64,000 bases of DNA from Azonexus hydrophilus (GTDB lineage Bacteria; Pseudomonadota; Gammaproteobacteria; Burkholderiales; Rhodocyclaceae), in NCBI RefSeq assembly GCF_905120355.1, contig NZ_CAJHOB010000006.1:62001-126000 (forward strand). Reading direction: 5' to 3'. Each line of letters starts with the position of its first letter. Positions within the stretch are counted from its first letter, which is position 1. A program made the translations under genes and the position numbers. The notes below the pieces were generated by a model that saw nothing but the letters and a program-made list of their open reading frames with translations, did not search any database and had not been told where the DNA came from. This document shows, in pieces, positions 25,889 to 35,349 of this stretch.

Positions 25889-25972
25889 TCTCCTGTCCAG
25901 CCGGAAAACCGCTCTCCCGGCGCACTATTTCCGTGCCAGGCCCGCCTCCGGCCAGGCTGGACTGCGGCAGGC

Positions 25973-28090
25973 TCAGCCGCCGAGCAGCAACATCAGTTCC
26001 CCTTGCGCGTTGTGTGGTTTGCTGCGCGGCTTGCGTCGCCGCTGGTAGTGCCCGTTGCCGTCCATGTCCCAGTTCAGCTGATTGTCCTGCAGGTAAGGCT
26101 TCAGGCCTTCGTTGATGACCCGCTTTTTCAGTTTGGGATCGAGCATCGGGAAGGCGAGTTCGATGCGGCGGAAGAAATTGCGTTCCATCCAGTCGGCGGA
26201 GGAGAGATAAACCAGTTCCTGTCCGCCCGCGTAGAAATAAAACACCCGGTGGTGTTCCAGGAAGCGGCCGATGACCGAACAGACGTGGATGTTCTCCGAC
26301 AGACCGGGTACGCCGGGGCGCAGCATGCAGATGCCGCGCACGATCAGTTCAACCGTCACGCCAGCCTGTGAGGCGTCATAGAGCGCCTGGATGACTTCGC
26401 GTTCGACCAGCGAGTTCATCTTGGCGATGATGTGTGCCTTTTCGCCGCGTTTGGCAGCCTCCGTTTCGGCCTGGATGGCAGCGACGATATTCGGTTGCAG
26501 GGTGAACGGGGCCTGCCACAGATGGCGCAGGGTACGAGCCTTGCCTAGACCGGTCAGCTGCTTGAAGACTTCCGATACGTCGTGGGTGAGTTCTTCATTG
26601 GCGGTAAGCAGGCCGAAATCGGAATAGAGGCGGGCGGTACGCGGGTGGTAATTGCCGGTGCCGAGGTGGGCATAGTGGCGCAGCTGTCCGTCCTCACGGC
26701 GCACGATCAGGAGCGCTTTGGCGTGCACCTTGTAACCGACGACGCCATACACCACGTGTGCGCCGACCTGCTCGAGTTTGGTGGCCCAGCCGATGTTGGC
26801 TTCTTCGTCAAAGCGTGCCATCAGTTCCACTACTACCGTCACTGCCTTACCATTCTGCGCGGCGCGGATGAGCGATTCCATCAGTACCGAATCGGTGCCG
26901 GTGCGGTACACCGTCATCTTGATGGCGACCACGCTGGGGTCGACGGCGGCCTGGCTGAGCAGGTCGATGACCGGGACGAACGATTGGTATGGATGGTGCA
27001 GCAGGATGTCGCCACGGCGGATGCTGGCGAAAATGTTGCTTCCCTTGCCCAGGTTTTTCGGAATGCCGGGCAGGAAAGAGGAAAACTTCATGTCCGGGCG
27101 GTCCACCCGGTCTGGCACCTGCATCAGGCGGACCAGGTTGACCGGGCCATTGACCCGGTAAAGGTCGACCTCCTGCAGCCCGAACTGGGCGAGCAGGAAA
27201 TCGGTGATGGGGGGCGAGCAGTTGTTGGCGACTTCGAGCCGAACGGCATCGCCAAAATGGCGCTGCGGCAATTCTCCCTGCAGCTTGGTGCGCAGATTGG
27301 TGATTTCCTCTTCATCGACGAATAGATCGGAGTTGCGGGTGGCGCGGAACTGGTAGCAGCCCAGCACGCTCATGCCGACAAACAGCTCGTTGACGAACTC
27401 GTGCAGGATGGACGAAAGAAAAACAAATCCGTAAGCACAGCCGGCAAGTTCCTCCGGCAGCTGGATGACTCGCGGCAGGACGCGCGGCGCCTGGACGATG
27501 GCGATCTTGGAGCTGCGGCCGAAGGCATCCTTGCCTTCCAGTTCCACAGCAAAATTAAGACTCTTGTTGAGTACGCGCGGGAAGGGGTGCGACGGATCGA
27601 GTCCGATCGGGGTTAGGACCGGCACCATTTCGCGCTGGAAAAAATTGCGTATCCACTCTCGTTGCGCTTCATTCCAGGCCGCGCGGGGGAAAAAGCGAAT
27701 ACCTTCCTGCGCCAGCGCGGGCAGAATGACTTCGTTCAACAGAGCGTACTGTTCCTCGACGATGGCGTGCGTTTCAGCGGCGACCAGACGAAAGGTCTCC
27801 TGCGCGGTCTTGCCATCGATGGTGGCGAGCGACATCTGTGAGCGAATCTGCTCTTTCAGCCCGGAGACACGGATCTCGAAAAATTCGTCGAGATTGCTGG
27901 AGACGATGGAAAGGAAACGCAGTCGTTCCAGCAGCGGTATCCGTTCATCAGCAGCCTGTGCCAGCACCCGGCGGTTGAATGCCAGCAGGCACAGTTCACG
28001 GTTGAGGTAGTTCTGTGGCGGGAAGCGAGGCGGAGCAACGGGAATCATGGCGCATGGATTGGAGGGCAATGGCGCAAGTATAGGCGTCAT
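25973..28090 (-). CDS. ppk1: Polyphosphate kinase 1
   Basis: 705 residues from ATG 28090; an ATG at 28048 is also possible, and no clear ribosome binding site decides. After a 25-residue extension comes NYLNRELCLLAFNRRVL, the PPK N domain. The phospholipase D-like catalytic region shows KVHAKALLIVRRED and the autophosphorylated His in AHLGTGNYHPRTARLYSDF (about 475), and a second His loop is in VCSVIGRFLEHHRVFYF. It makes polyphosphate from ATP at the membrane. Next to phaR it suggests linked carbon and phosphate storage, though the two genes converge and are probably independent. Confidence 0.95.
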   Translation of the reverse strand: MTPILAPLPSNPCAMIPVAPPRFPPQNYLNRELCLLAFNRRVLAQAADERIPLLERLRFLSIVSSNLDEFFEIRVSGLKEQIRSQMSLATIDGKTAQETFRLVAAETHAIVEEQYALLNEVILPALAQEGIRFFPRAAWNEAQREWIRNFFQREMVPVLTPIGLDPSHPFPRVLNKSLNFAVELEGKDAFGRSSKIAIVQAPRVLPRVIQLPEELAGCAYGFVFLSSILHEFVNELFVGMSVLGCYQFRATRNSDLFVDEEEITNLRTKLQGELPQRHFGDAVRLEVANNCSPPITDFLLAQFGLQEVDLYRVNGPVNLVRLMQVPDRVDRPDMKFSSFLPGIPKNLGKGSNIFASIRRGDILLHHPYQSFVPVIDLLSQAAVDPSVVAIKMTVYRTGTDSVLMESLIRAAQNGKAVTVVVELMARFDEEANIGWATKLEQVGAHVVYGVVGYKVHAKALLIVRREDGQLRHYAHLGTGNYHPRTARLYSDFGLLTANEELTHDVSEVFKQLTGLGKARTLRHLWQAPFTLQPNIVAAIQAETEAAKRGEKAHIIAKMNSLVEREVIQALYDASQAGVTVELIVRGICMLRPGVPGLSENIHVCSVIGRFLEHHRVFYFYAGGQELVYLSSADWMERNFFRRIELAFPMLDPKLKKRVINEGLKPYLQDNQLNWDMDGNGHYQRRRKPRSKPHNAQGELMLLLGG

Positions 28091-28165
28091 GGTCGGTGTG
28101 AGGGGGCAAATTGCAGTAGTCTGCGTGCCGTGTGTTACACCCTGATGACGAAGCGCGTGCCGCTG

Positions 28166-28663
28166 TCAGCGCATGTTGCGGCTCAGTTGCATGACGTCGC
28201 TTTCCAGGACCGATGTGTCGATGCCGGCACATCCCGCGAGCTCGATTTCCTCGATATCCGGCAAAGTGAAAGGGGCGAGCTTGGGTATGCGGGCATGGCC
28301 GTCACGTTGTGCCTTCCAGCGGGCAATCATGATTTCGTTGGCAGATAGGCCGCAGGGCAGATCGTCTGGCAATTCCGCCCCCAGCTCGAGCAGAAGGCGG
28401 ACCGTTTCCGGCTGTTTGCCGCGAATGGCCATGCTCAGCGGTGAGGTGGGATGACGGTTGTCGGGCAGGTTGAGCGGAACGCCACGCGTAAATAGCTCGC
28501 GCACGATTTCCTTGTGCCCCATGTGACAGGCCATGCCCATTGCCAGCGCGGCGTCACCCTGCAGGTCGTGCAGGTCCAGTTGCAGACCGGCGTCAAAGAG
28601 GCGGCGCAGTGCATTGAGACGGCCGCTGCGAATAATCTGGATGAATTTGTGTGAGAGATTCAT
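28166..28663 (-). CDS. Ankyrin-repeat protein
   Basis: 165 residues from MNLSHKFIQ (28663). Three ankyrin-like units (about 10-110) are visible: LNALRRLFDAGLQLDLHDLQGDAAL, GHKEIVRELFTRGVPLN, and QPETVRLLLELGAEL. No signal peptide. Ankyrin repeats mediate protein contacts; the partner is unknown. It lies 75 bases beyond the ppk1 start, on the same strand, and may share transcription with it. Confidence 0.85.
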   Translation of the reverse strand: MNLSHKFIQIIRSGRLNALRRLFDAGLQLDLHDLQGDAALAMGMACHMGHKEIVRELFTRGVPLNLPDNRHPTSPLSMAIRGKQPETVRLLLELGAELPDDLPCGLSANEIMIARWKAQRDGHARIPKLAPFTLPDIEEIELAGCAGIDTSVLESDVMQLSRNMR

Positions 28664-28842
28664 GGTGCTGCATGGAAAAGCATCGCAGCATGTTAGCGGC
28701 CGCTGGGCCATGGCTATGTCAAGAACTGTAAATGAAATGTGAGGTTTTCATGGCAAAAAGCGGCGGGTGTGACCTTTTGTACTATCCATAAACTGGCGCA
28801 GAAGGTATCCTTGCCCGGGTTTGGTCGGAGGAACCTATAACG

Positions 28843-29778
28843 ATGAAAATTCTCCTGGTGGATGATTCGCGCGCGATTGCCATGATTACGACGGCACGTC
28901 TGGAGTCGTTCGGGCACGAAGTGCGTCATGCCATCAATGGGCCGACGGCGATCGAACTCTTCCAGAAAGAAAGTTTCGATCTCATCCTGATGGACATCGA
29001 AATGCCGGGCATGAACGGGTTCGAGACCACGACCCGGATTCGCAGTCTGGAAGGGCATGAGCAGTGGGCATGGACGCCGATCATCTTCGTGACCGCCACT
29101 GACAGCGATGACAATCTGGTAACTGCGATCGAAGCCGGCGGTGACGATTTCATCTCCAAGGGGGTGGCCGAGAGCGTGCTGCAGGCCAAGATGAAGGCAA
29201 TGAGCCGCATTGCCACCCTGCGTTCGCGCCTGGCTCAGGCCAACAACCGGCTGCAGGATCAGGCCAATCACGACGGCCTGACGGGGTTGTACAACCGCCG
29301 GGCCATGGACATGCGGGTCGACCTGCTGTGGGAAAGTGCCGTACAGAACGGTTATTCCTTCGGTTTGCTGATGATCGACGTCGATCATTTCAAGAAATAC
29401 AACGACCACTACGGCCATCTGGCGGGCGACGATTGCTTGTGCAAGGTGGCGGCCCGTCTGGAAGAAGTGGCCGAACAGATCAACGCCGAAGGTTGGGCTC
29501 GCGGCGTGTTTGCAGCCCGTTACGGTGGCGAGGAGTTCGCCATCGTGATCCCGGAGGCGGGTGTGGACGGCCACCAGCGTGCCGGCAAATTGGTGGTGGA
29601 CGCGGTGGCGGCGCTCAATCTGCCGCACGAAAAGAATGAAGCCGGTCGCGTGACGGTTTCTGTCGGCGCCATTCGCGTCATGCCGGCAGTTGGCTGGGTC
29701 AAGGAAACCTTCCGCATGGCGGATGATCTGCTGTATGAGGCGAAATCCGGCGGCCGTAACCGCTGTGTTGCAAACTGA
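28843..29778 (+). CDS. Response regulator with GGDEF output (diguanylate cyclase)
   Basis: 311 residues. A receiver domain (1-125) holds the acidic pair in LLVDDSRA, phosphoacceptor Asp51 (LILMDIEMPG) and the Lys in ISKGV. A GGDEF domain (about 145-308) contains GGEEF in ARYGGEEFAIV, the active form, with NHDGLTGLYNRRAM at its start. The RxxD inhibitory site five residues before GGEEF is absent. Phosphorylation should trigger dimerisation and c-di-GMP synthesis. No histidine kinase is adjacent, so the partner is elsewhere. Confidence 0.93.
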   Translation: MKILLVDDSRAIAMITTARLESFGHEVRHAINGPTAIELFQKESFDLILMDIEMPGMNGFETTTRIRSLEGHEQWAWTPIIFVTATDSDDNLVTAIEAGGDDFISKGVAESVLQAKMKAMSRIATLRSRLAQANNRLQDQANHDGLTGLYNRRAMDMRVDLLWESAVQNGYSFGLLMIDVDHFKKYNDHYGHLAGDDCLCKVAARLEEVAEQINAEGWARGVFAARYGGEEFAIVIPEAGVDGHQRAGKLVVDAVAALNLPHEKNEAGRVTVSVGAIRVMPAVGWVKETFRMADDLLYEAKSGGRNRCVAN

Positions 29779-29844
29779 GGCGGAAGCCCCGTTTATGTTG
29801 GGTCCATTGCGCCGATGCAGGCGCCAGGCAGGGCGAAAACTTGC

Positions 29845-30813
29845 CTAGTCGTGGCAGAAAAAGGCGAGCGGTGCGTGTCCGGTTTCGCGGTAGATTTCAC
29901 AGCGAGAAATGTATTCGCGCGTGCTTTTCGGCATGGGTGTGCGGGCGCGGGTGATGTAGAAGATCAGATCACGGCCCTGGCGTAGAAGGTGCAAGCCTTC
30001 CATCGCGTCGTGGCAGACACTGCAGCCGGTTGCTGCCGTCGGTTGTGGCACCAGATTGGTCAGGCGTTCGCCAGCGGTGACCATGCTTGACCAGACATCA
30101 AAGATATCCGGGTCGGTGCGCAAGGTTTCCGTCTTGATCTTCGCCGTGCTGGCCAGTTCGATAATGGCGGGCTCGGCGGCAGTAAAGGCGGGCAGACGGG
30201 CCAGGTTACCGATCATGGCTGCAGCGATCCGGTCAATGTCGCGCATGGTCTGGCCGATCTTGATGTAACGGCTCTCGTAGAAGTCTTCCAGCGGAATCGA
30301 AAAGGCGCGGAAGGGCTCGCCCCAAAGCTCGTCGATGCCTTCCTCGCCGCTGCGGTGCAGGACATTCTTGCCCAGTTCCATGGCTTCCAGGAGGCAGCGT
30401 CCGCATTCACGCATGAGCGGATTGTCGCTCAGGATTTCGATGCCGCAGGTCTGTAACTCAACCAGCTTGCGGAAGATATCTGCTGCCCGGTTGAACAGAG
30501 CGCCCGCCAGCATGGCGCCCTTGATGCGGCGACGGGCCGGATCGGTTTCCCGCTCGAATGCCAGGCGCGCTTCTCCCAGCCGGGTACCGGGAATGTTCAG
30601 GCCATGCTCGGTATGATTGAAGAGGCGGCGGGTGAGCGCATCGATCAGGCGTTTTTTCGCTTCGAGCGTATCCGCCGGGACGACATAGACCTTGATCCAG
30701 TAGCCGTCGTAAAACACGCGCTCGGCACCATCGATGATGCGCCGAGTGCCTTCGGCAGGGGTGTCGTTCTGGTTGTGCTGCTCGGGCAGCACGAGGGGAA
30801 TGGCCGGACTCAT
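29845..30813 (-). CDS. Uncharacterised protein with a single CxxCH motif
   Basis: 322 residues from ATG 30813; a TTG start 9 bases earlier is less likely. Mostly helical, with conserved-looking motifs such as DGYWIKVYVVPADTLEAKKRLIDAL and ETDPARRRIKGAMLAGALFNRAADI. Near the C-terminus GCSVCHDA (about 262-269) matches the haem c motif, and CGRC occurs at about 132, but there is no signal peptide, so covalent haem is doubtful and the cysteines may bind metal or form a disulfide. I do not recognise a family. It stands alone between the response regulator and the SIMPL gene. Confidence 0.75.
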   Translation of the reverse strand: MSPAIPLVLPEQHNQNDTPAEGTRRIIDGAERVFYDGYWIKVYVVPADTLEAKKRLIDALTRRLFNHTEHGLNIPGTRLGEARLAFERETDPARRRIKGAMLAGALFNRAADIFRKLVELQTCGIEILSDNPLMRECGRCLLEAMELGKNVLHRSGEEGIDELWGEPFRAFSIPLEDFYESRYIKIGQTMRDIDRIAAAMIGNLARLPAFTAAEPAIIELASTAKIKTETLRTDPDIFDVWSSMVTAGERLTNLVPQPTAATGCSVCHDAMEGLHLLRQGRDLIFYITRARTPMPKSTREYISRCEIYRETGHAPLAFFCHD

Positions 30814-30961
30814 GGGCGGCAAGTATTACAAAAGGCAGGGGTGGGGACAAGGAAAACGAGTCATATCGTTTTAGAGGCAACAAGTTTTTACCTTTTTCCC
30901 CACACTACTCCTGTCACTGCTGGTTAAGATGGCCGCTTTCCAATTGTGCAGGAGTGTTCCC

Positions 30962-31630
30962 ATGCGTCGTGTTTCCCTGGTTCTGGCCGGTTATCTGCTG
31001 GCTTCACCCGTGTGGGCAGGCCCGCTCATCGATCTGGCGGCAGAAGCGTCGCGGACGGCAAGCAACGATCAGGTGCGCGCCGTCGTTTATAGCGAAGCGC
31101 AGGGCAGCAACCCCGCCGACATTGCCCGGCAGGTGAATCGGGACATCGATGCAGCCTTGCAATTGATCGGCAGCCGGCCGCAGGTTTCGGTTAAGAGCGG
31201 CAATCAGTCGACTTATCCGGTCTATGGCGAAAAACAGAAAATCGAGACCTGGCGCATGCGCAGCGAGTTGGTGCTGGAGTCGCGCGATCTGGCCGCCGTG
31301 TCACATCTCATCGGCGAATTACAGCAGCGTCGGCTGGCGGTGGCGCAGGTGGTGCAGATGCCTTCGCCTGAAACCCGCCGCCGTACCGAAGACGATGCGA
31401 CCCGTGACGCCATCAAGGCATTTCAGTCGCGGGCCGAGGTGATTGCCTCTGCCCTGGGTAAATCCTGGAAGATCAAGCAGCTTACCGTAGCGCAACAGGG
31501 CGGGCAGGTGCCGATGCCGGTGTTTCGTGCGGCCAGGATGATGGCGGCCGATGCTGCACCAGCGCCGCTGGAAGCCGGAGAGAGTCTATTGACGACCCAG
31601 GTCAGCGGGCAGATTGAACTGAACGACTGA
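30962..31630 (+). CDS. SIMPL (DUF541) family exported protein
   Basis: 222 residues from ATG 30962, with AGGAG upstream. A signal peptide is clear (MRRVSLVLAGYLLASPVWA). The mature part is the SIMPL domain: repeated alpha/beta units with QVNRDIDAALQLIG, TYPVYGEKQKIETWRMRSELVLESRDL, and the typical end TQVSGQIEL. Members are periplasmic or outer-membrane-associated proteins of uncertain function. It is divergent from the CxxCH gene, with a 148-base gap. Confidence 0.87.
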   Translation: MRRVSLVLAGYLLASPVWAGPLIDLAAEASRTASNDQVRAVVYSEAQGSNPADIARQVNRDIDAALQLIGSRPQVSVKSGNQSTYPVYGEKQKIETWRMRSELVLESRDLAAVSHLIGELQQRRLAVAQVVQMPSPETRRRTEDDATRDAIKAFQSRAEVIASALGKSWKIKQLTVAQQGGQVPMPVFRAARMMAADAAPAPLEAGESLLTTQVSGQIELND

Positions 31631-31697
31631 GTCCGCTTACGTCCAGCCAGACCATCAGCCTGAGTTGCGCCCGGACCGGTACGCCGTTCCGGGGGGG

Positions 31698-32909
31698 CTA
31701 GTTTGCAAGCGCCTGCAGGGCCGCCAGCAGGCCGTCGATGTCAGCCGGCGTGTGGGCTGCAGAGAGTGAGATGCGCAGGCGTGCGCTCCCTTGCGGGACG
31801 GTGGGCGGGCGGATGGCAGGCACCCAGAATCCTTTTTCCATCAAGGCGTTGGCCAGTTGCAGGCAGGCTTCATTGGGGCCGATGATGAGCGGCTGAATGG
31901 CGCTCAGCGACGCCGGCAGGCGCCAGGCGCTGGCTGCGGTCAGTGCTTGCAGGCCCAGGCGCAATTGCTGGATGCGTGCAAACAGGGCCTGACGCAGCGC
32001 ATCACCCTGTTCGATCAGGCGCAGGCTCGCCAGCAGCGCACAGGAAATGGCTGGCGGGCTGGCGGTGGTGAAGATGTAGCTGCGGGCGCGGCAGATCAGG
32101 GTCTCGATGACTTCTGCCGAAGCCGCGACAAAGGCACCGCCGACGCCGGCGGCCTTGCCCAGAGTCCCCATGAGGATCAGGCGTGGATCTGCTGGCAGCG
32201 CAAAATGCGCCAGGCTGCCCCGGCCTTGCGGCCCCAATACACCAAAACCGTGCGCGTCATCGACGATGAGGAAGGCGTCGTAAGTGCGGGCCAGGGCAAG
32301 CAGCGCCGGCAGGGGCGCCAGGTCGCCGTCCATGCTGAAAATGCTGTCGGTGACGATCAGTTTGCGCTGGGCGGTGCTGTCGGCAAGCAGCCGTTCCAGG
32401 GTCGCCAGATCGGCGTGGGGGTAGCGTTGTACGTGCGCGCCCTGGGTTTTTGCCAGTTGCATGGCGTCGATCAGGGAGGCGTGGTTGAGTTTGTCGGCAA
32501 ACACGGCGGCACCGCGCCCGGCCAGGGTGGGTGTGACAGCCAGGTTGGCGAGGTAGCCGCTGCTGAAGGTAAGTGCTCGGGCAAAACCGGTGAAGTCTGC
32601 CAATGCCGCTTCCAGCTCGGAGTGTGGCGTCAGGTGACCGCTCAGCAGGTGCGCAGCACCGCTGCCGGCACCCCAGCGCTGGGCTCCTTCTGCGAGCGCC
32701 GTCGCCAGCACCGGATGGGCGGCCAGTCCGAGGTAGTCGTTGCTGGCGAAGTTGATGAGTTTTTGCCCGGCCACCTGGATTTCCCGTCCGCAGGGTGACT
32801 CCAGGATGCGGTGCTGGCGGTGCAGACCGGCAGCGGCGAGGGTGTCGAGTTCTTGCCGCAGCGCCGCACTCAAGGTACAGCTGACAGGCGCGGCGGCGGA
32901 TCCGGTCAT
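31698..32909 (-). CDS. bioF: 8-amino-7-oxononanoate synthase
   Basis: 403 residues. PLP-dependent alpha-oxoamine synthase: NFASNDYLGLAAHP, SSGYLANLAV, DSIFSMDGDLAPL, VDDAHGFGVLG (the Asp/His contacts to PLP), and GTLGKAAGVGGAF with the Schiff-base Lys. It condenses pimeloyl-ACP with alanine in biotin synthesis. Other bio genes are not in the window. It lies 24 bases downstream of a small gene with a strong ribosome binding site and is probably cotranscribed with it. Confidence 0.93.
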   Translation of the reverse strand: MTGSAAAPVSCTLSAALRQELDTLAAAGLHRQHRILESPCGREIQVAGQKLINFASNDYLGLAAHPVLATALAEGAQRWGAGSGAAHLLSGHLTPHSELEAALADFTGFARALTFSSGYLANLAVTPTLAGRGAAVFADKLNHASLIDAMQLAKTQGAHVQRYPHADLATLERLLADSTAQRKLIVTDSIFSMDGDLAPLPALLALARTYDAFLIVDDAHGFGVLGPQGRGSLAHFALPADPRLILMGTLGKAAGVGGAFVAASAEVIETLICRARSYIFTTASPPAISCALLASLRLIEQGDALRQALFARIQQLRLGLQALTAASAWRLPASLSAIQPLIIGPNEACLQLANALMEKGFWVPAIRPPTVPQGSARLRISLSAAHTPADIDGLLAALQALAN

Positions 32910-32932
32910 GAAATCTCGGTGCGGGGCAAGAC

Positions 32933-33127
32933 TCAGGCCGCTTGCAGCGGCAGCAGCGCGCGTTGCGAAACGATCATGCGTTTCTTGATGCCGGCAGCGA
33001 TTTCACGCTCCACTTCCCACATGGCCAAACCTTTGACGACCGCCACTTGTTCCACGGCGATGACGATCTCGCCGATCTTGGTGCACAGGTAGCGGGTACC
33101 ACGTTGAATCGTTGCCTTGACCTTCAT
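32933..33127 (-). CDS. Small hypothetical protein upstream of bioF
   Basis: 64 residues. AAGGAG is well placed before the ATG at 33127, which supports a real gene. The sequence is a mix of beta and amphipathic helix (MKVKATIQRGTRYLC; VAVVKGLAMWEVEREIAAGIKKRMIV). No motif known to me. It is divergent from the arginase-family gene and leads into bioF. Confidence 0.7.
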   Translation of the reverse strand: MKVKATIQRGTRYLCTKIGEIVIAVEQVAVVKGLAMWEVEREIAAGIKKRMIVSQRALLPLQAA

Positions 33128-33203
33128 GAACGAACTCCTTAGGGTGGGTGCGTGGAAACTCGATCCTAGCCGCAGGGCAGGTTAAATGCAAATGGAGCGC
33201 AGC

Positions 33204-34079
33204 ATGTCGGAAGGACGGCGATTTCGGGTGATCGGTGCGGCCAGTGGTGTCGGGGCGCAGGATCAAGGTTGCGCTGCGGGGCCGCTAGCCTTTCATCGCT
33301 CACATGCCTGGCAGGTGATGAGCGGGCGGGCGCATGTGCACTGGGGTGAAACCTTGTTTGCGCCGCAGGAGGCATCGCCCATACAGCGCATTGCCAGCGT
33401 GTGCCGCAGGCTGGCAGATGTTGTGGCGACCACACTGGATGCGGGGGATTTTCCGCTGGTGCTGGGGGGAGATCATTCGGTGGCGATTGGCACCTGGAGC
33501 GGTGTCGCGCGTCATCTCGGCACTCCCCCGGGGCTACTGTGGATTGACGCCCATCTCGACAGCCATACGCCGGCCAGCAGCTATTCCGGTGCAGTACATG
33601 GCATGCCGCTCGCCTGTTTGCTGGGACAAGGTGACAAACGCCTGTTGCACCTGGGAATCCCCGGTAGGCAGATCGATCCTGGACGCAGTGTGGTGTTTGG
33701 TGCGCGCAGCTTCGAGCCCGAGGAATGTCAGCTGCTGCAGCGCCTGGGGGTGCGGGTGATTGCCGCTGGCGAGCTGGAGCGCGACGGTTTCTCGGCTTGC
33801 CTGGATCGTGCTCTGGCGATTGTGACTACCGGGGGCGGGCCATTCGGCGTCACACTTGACCTCGATGCCATCGACCCCCAGTTGGCCCCTGGCGTCGGTT
33901 CGCCCGAGCCTGACGGTTTAAGTGCCGAGGATGTGCGGACGGCGCTCAGGTGGATTGCCGGTCTGCCAGGTTTCACGGCACTCGAAATCGTCGAATACAA
34001 CCCTGATCGTGACCGCTTTGCGAGTACGGCCAATCTACTGGCTGCCTTGCTGGCAAGTGTGATCGAGGTGGCGCGCTGA
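33204..34079 (+). CDS. Arginase/ureohydrolase family protein
   Basis: 291 residues from ATG 33204, preceded by TGGAG. All binuclear Mn ligands are visible: His in GGDHSVAIGT, the DAHLD triad (Asp, His, Asp) in WIDAHLDSHTP, and DLD in TLDLDAIDP. VHGMPLACLLG and the later GVGSPEPDGLS are the usual arginase loops. It most resembles arginases that split arginine to ornithine and urea, but agmatinase or formimidoglutamase activity is not excluded. It stands alone, so the pathway cannot be set from context. Confidence 0.9.
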   Translation: MSEGRRFRVIGAASGVGAQDQGCAAGPLAFHRSHAWQVMSGRAHVHWGETLFAPQEASPIQRIASVCRRLADVVATTLDAGDFPLVLGGDHSVAIGTWSGVARHLGTPPGLLWIDAHLDSHTPASSYSGAVHGMPLACLLGQGDKRLLHLGIPGRQIDPGRSVVFGARSFEPEECQLLQRLGVRVIAAGELERDGFSACLDRALAIVTTGGGPFGVTLDLDAIDPQLAPGVGSPEPDGLSAEDVRTALRWIAGLPGFTALEIVEYNPDRDRFASTANLLAALLASVIEVAR

Positions 34080-34100
34080 ATCGTGTTCGGACAGTCAGCG

Positions 34101-34922
34101 TTATCCTGCCGGGGAGCCGAAGCGGAAACTTGATGCCGCAACCCCTCCCATGAAGTCATCCTCGTGATAGACCACATGCATGGGTTCTTCTTCAGCGGCG
34201 CCAACGGCGAAGAAGAGAGGGAGCAAATGTTCTTCCCGGGGATGCGCTTGCCGAGCGGCGGGGGCGTTTTCCCAGTTGAGCAGGGCTTGCGTGCGCTCAG
34301 CGGGGGAAAGCCGCAGGGTGTCCTGCAACCAGGTGTCGAAACGCTTTGAAACATCGGCCGCGGCTGGACCGAAGGCGCGTAGATTGTGATAACTTAAGCC
34401 GCTGCCGATCAGCAGCACACCTTCGTCACGCAGCGGTGCCAGGGCACGGCCCAGTTGGAGATGCGTTGCGGGGTCGAGATTCTGCAGCAGGGAAAGCTGC
34501 ACGACTGGCATGTCGGCAGCGGGGTAGGCGACAGCCATGGGCGTGTACATACCGTGATCGTAACCTCGCTGCGGATCGACGGTTGCAGGCAGGTCGGCTG
34601 CGCGCAGCAACTGCACCACCTGCGCCGCCAGTTCCGGGTTGCCTGGGGCGCTGTAGTGAATCCGGTAGGTGTACTCCGGGAAACCGTAATAGTCGTAGAT
34701 CATGCCCGGTTGAGGATGACTTTGTGCGGTGAATGCCGGCGCCTCCCAGTGTGCCGACAGCATCAGGATGGCGCGTGGCTGACCGCCGGCATCGGCGGCC
34801 ATGCGGCGCAGTGAATCGGCCAGGGCAGCATAGGGGCCTTCGACCATCCCCGCCATCCAGGGCCAGGGACCGCCCCCGTGGGAAATGAAGAAGGTCGGTA
34901 AACGGGCAGCGTGTGTGGCCAT
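34101..34922 (-). CDS. DODA-type extradiol ring-opening dioxygenase (YgiD-like)
   Basis: 273 residues. LigB-superfamily class III dioxygenase: PTFFISHGGGPWPW holds the first metal His, SAHWEAP the second, and YDHGMYTPM the third, with VQLSLLQNLDP and GSGLSYHNLR later. E. coli YgiD is a 4,5-DOPA dioxygenase. The substrate here is unknown. Convergent with the arginase-family gene, with a 21-base gap. Confidence 0.9.
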   Translation of the reverse strand: MATHAARLPTFFISHGGGPWPWMAGMVEGPYAALADSLRRMAADAGGQPRAILMLSAHWEAPAFTAQSHPQPGMIYDYYGFPEYTYRIHYSAPGNPELAAQVVQLLRAADLPATVDPQRGYDHGMYTPMAVAYPAADMPVVQLSLLQNLDPATHLQLGRALAPLRDEGVLLIGSGLSYHNLRAFGPAAADVSKRFDTWLQDTLRLSPAERTQALLNWENAPAARQAHPREEHLLPLFFAVGAAEEEPMHVVYHEDDFMGGVAASSFRFGSPAG

Positions 34923-35090
34923 GGGGGCTCCGGTTGATTGACGGTCGGTGGATGCCAGCTTACGATCTGAAGCAGGAATTTACAAAGCCGGGCATTGCGG
35001 CGTAAGGGCAATCGTAGGCAGTACCGAATGCTGCCTGCGTGTTGTTAGGTGTGGGCGGTGTGCGCTCGGTGCTTACCAAGGAGAGAACTC

Positions 35091-35297
35091 ATGACGCACG
35101 AACAGATCAGGGATGCGATCCGTTCCGGTTGGCCATTTTTTGGCGTCAGCCGGCAAGGGCAGGTGCTGGCGCGGTACGTGCCGTTCGGGCCGGTTTTCCG
35201 CTGGAAGCAGAACCAGATGATTCCCACCCCGCTGCAAGGTGAGGATTTGCTGTGGTGGTTGCAGGCGAACGACGAGGATGAAGCCGAAGGCGGCTGA
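35091..35297 (+). CDS. Small hypothetical protein
   Basis: 68 residues; AAGGAGAG (35078-35085) fits ATG 35091. HEQIRDAIRSGWPFFGVSRQGQVLARYVPFGPVF, then an acidic tail NDEDEAEGG. No known domain. It sits between two minus-strand genes, with no partner on its strand. Confidence 0.65.
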   Translation: MTHEQIRDAIRSGWPFFGVSRQGQVLARYVPFGPVFRWKQNQMIPTPLQGEDLLWWLQANDEDEAEGG

Positions 35298-35349
35298 TCT
35301 GACACCGTCGCCCCTGCGCCTATCGTGGCGGTTTTTCCTGCTGGTTGGC

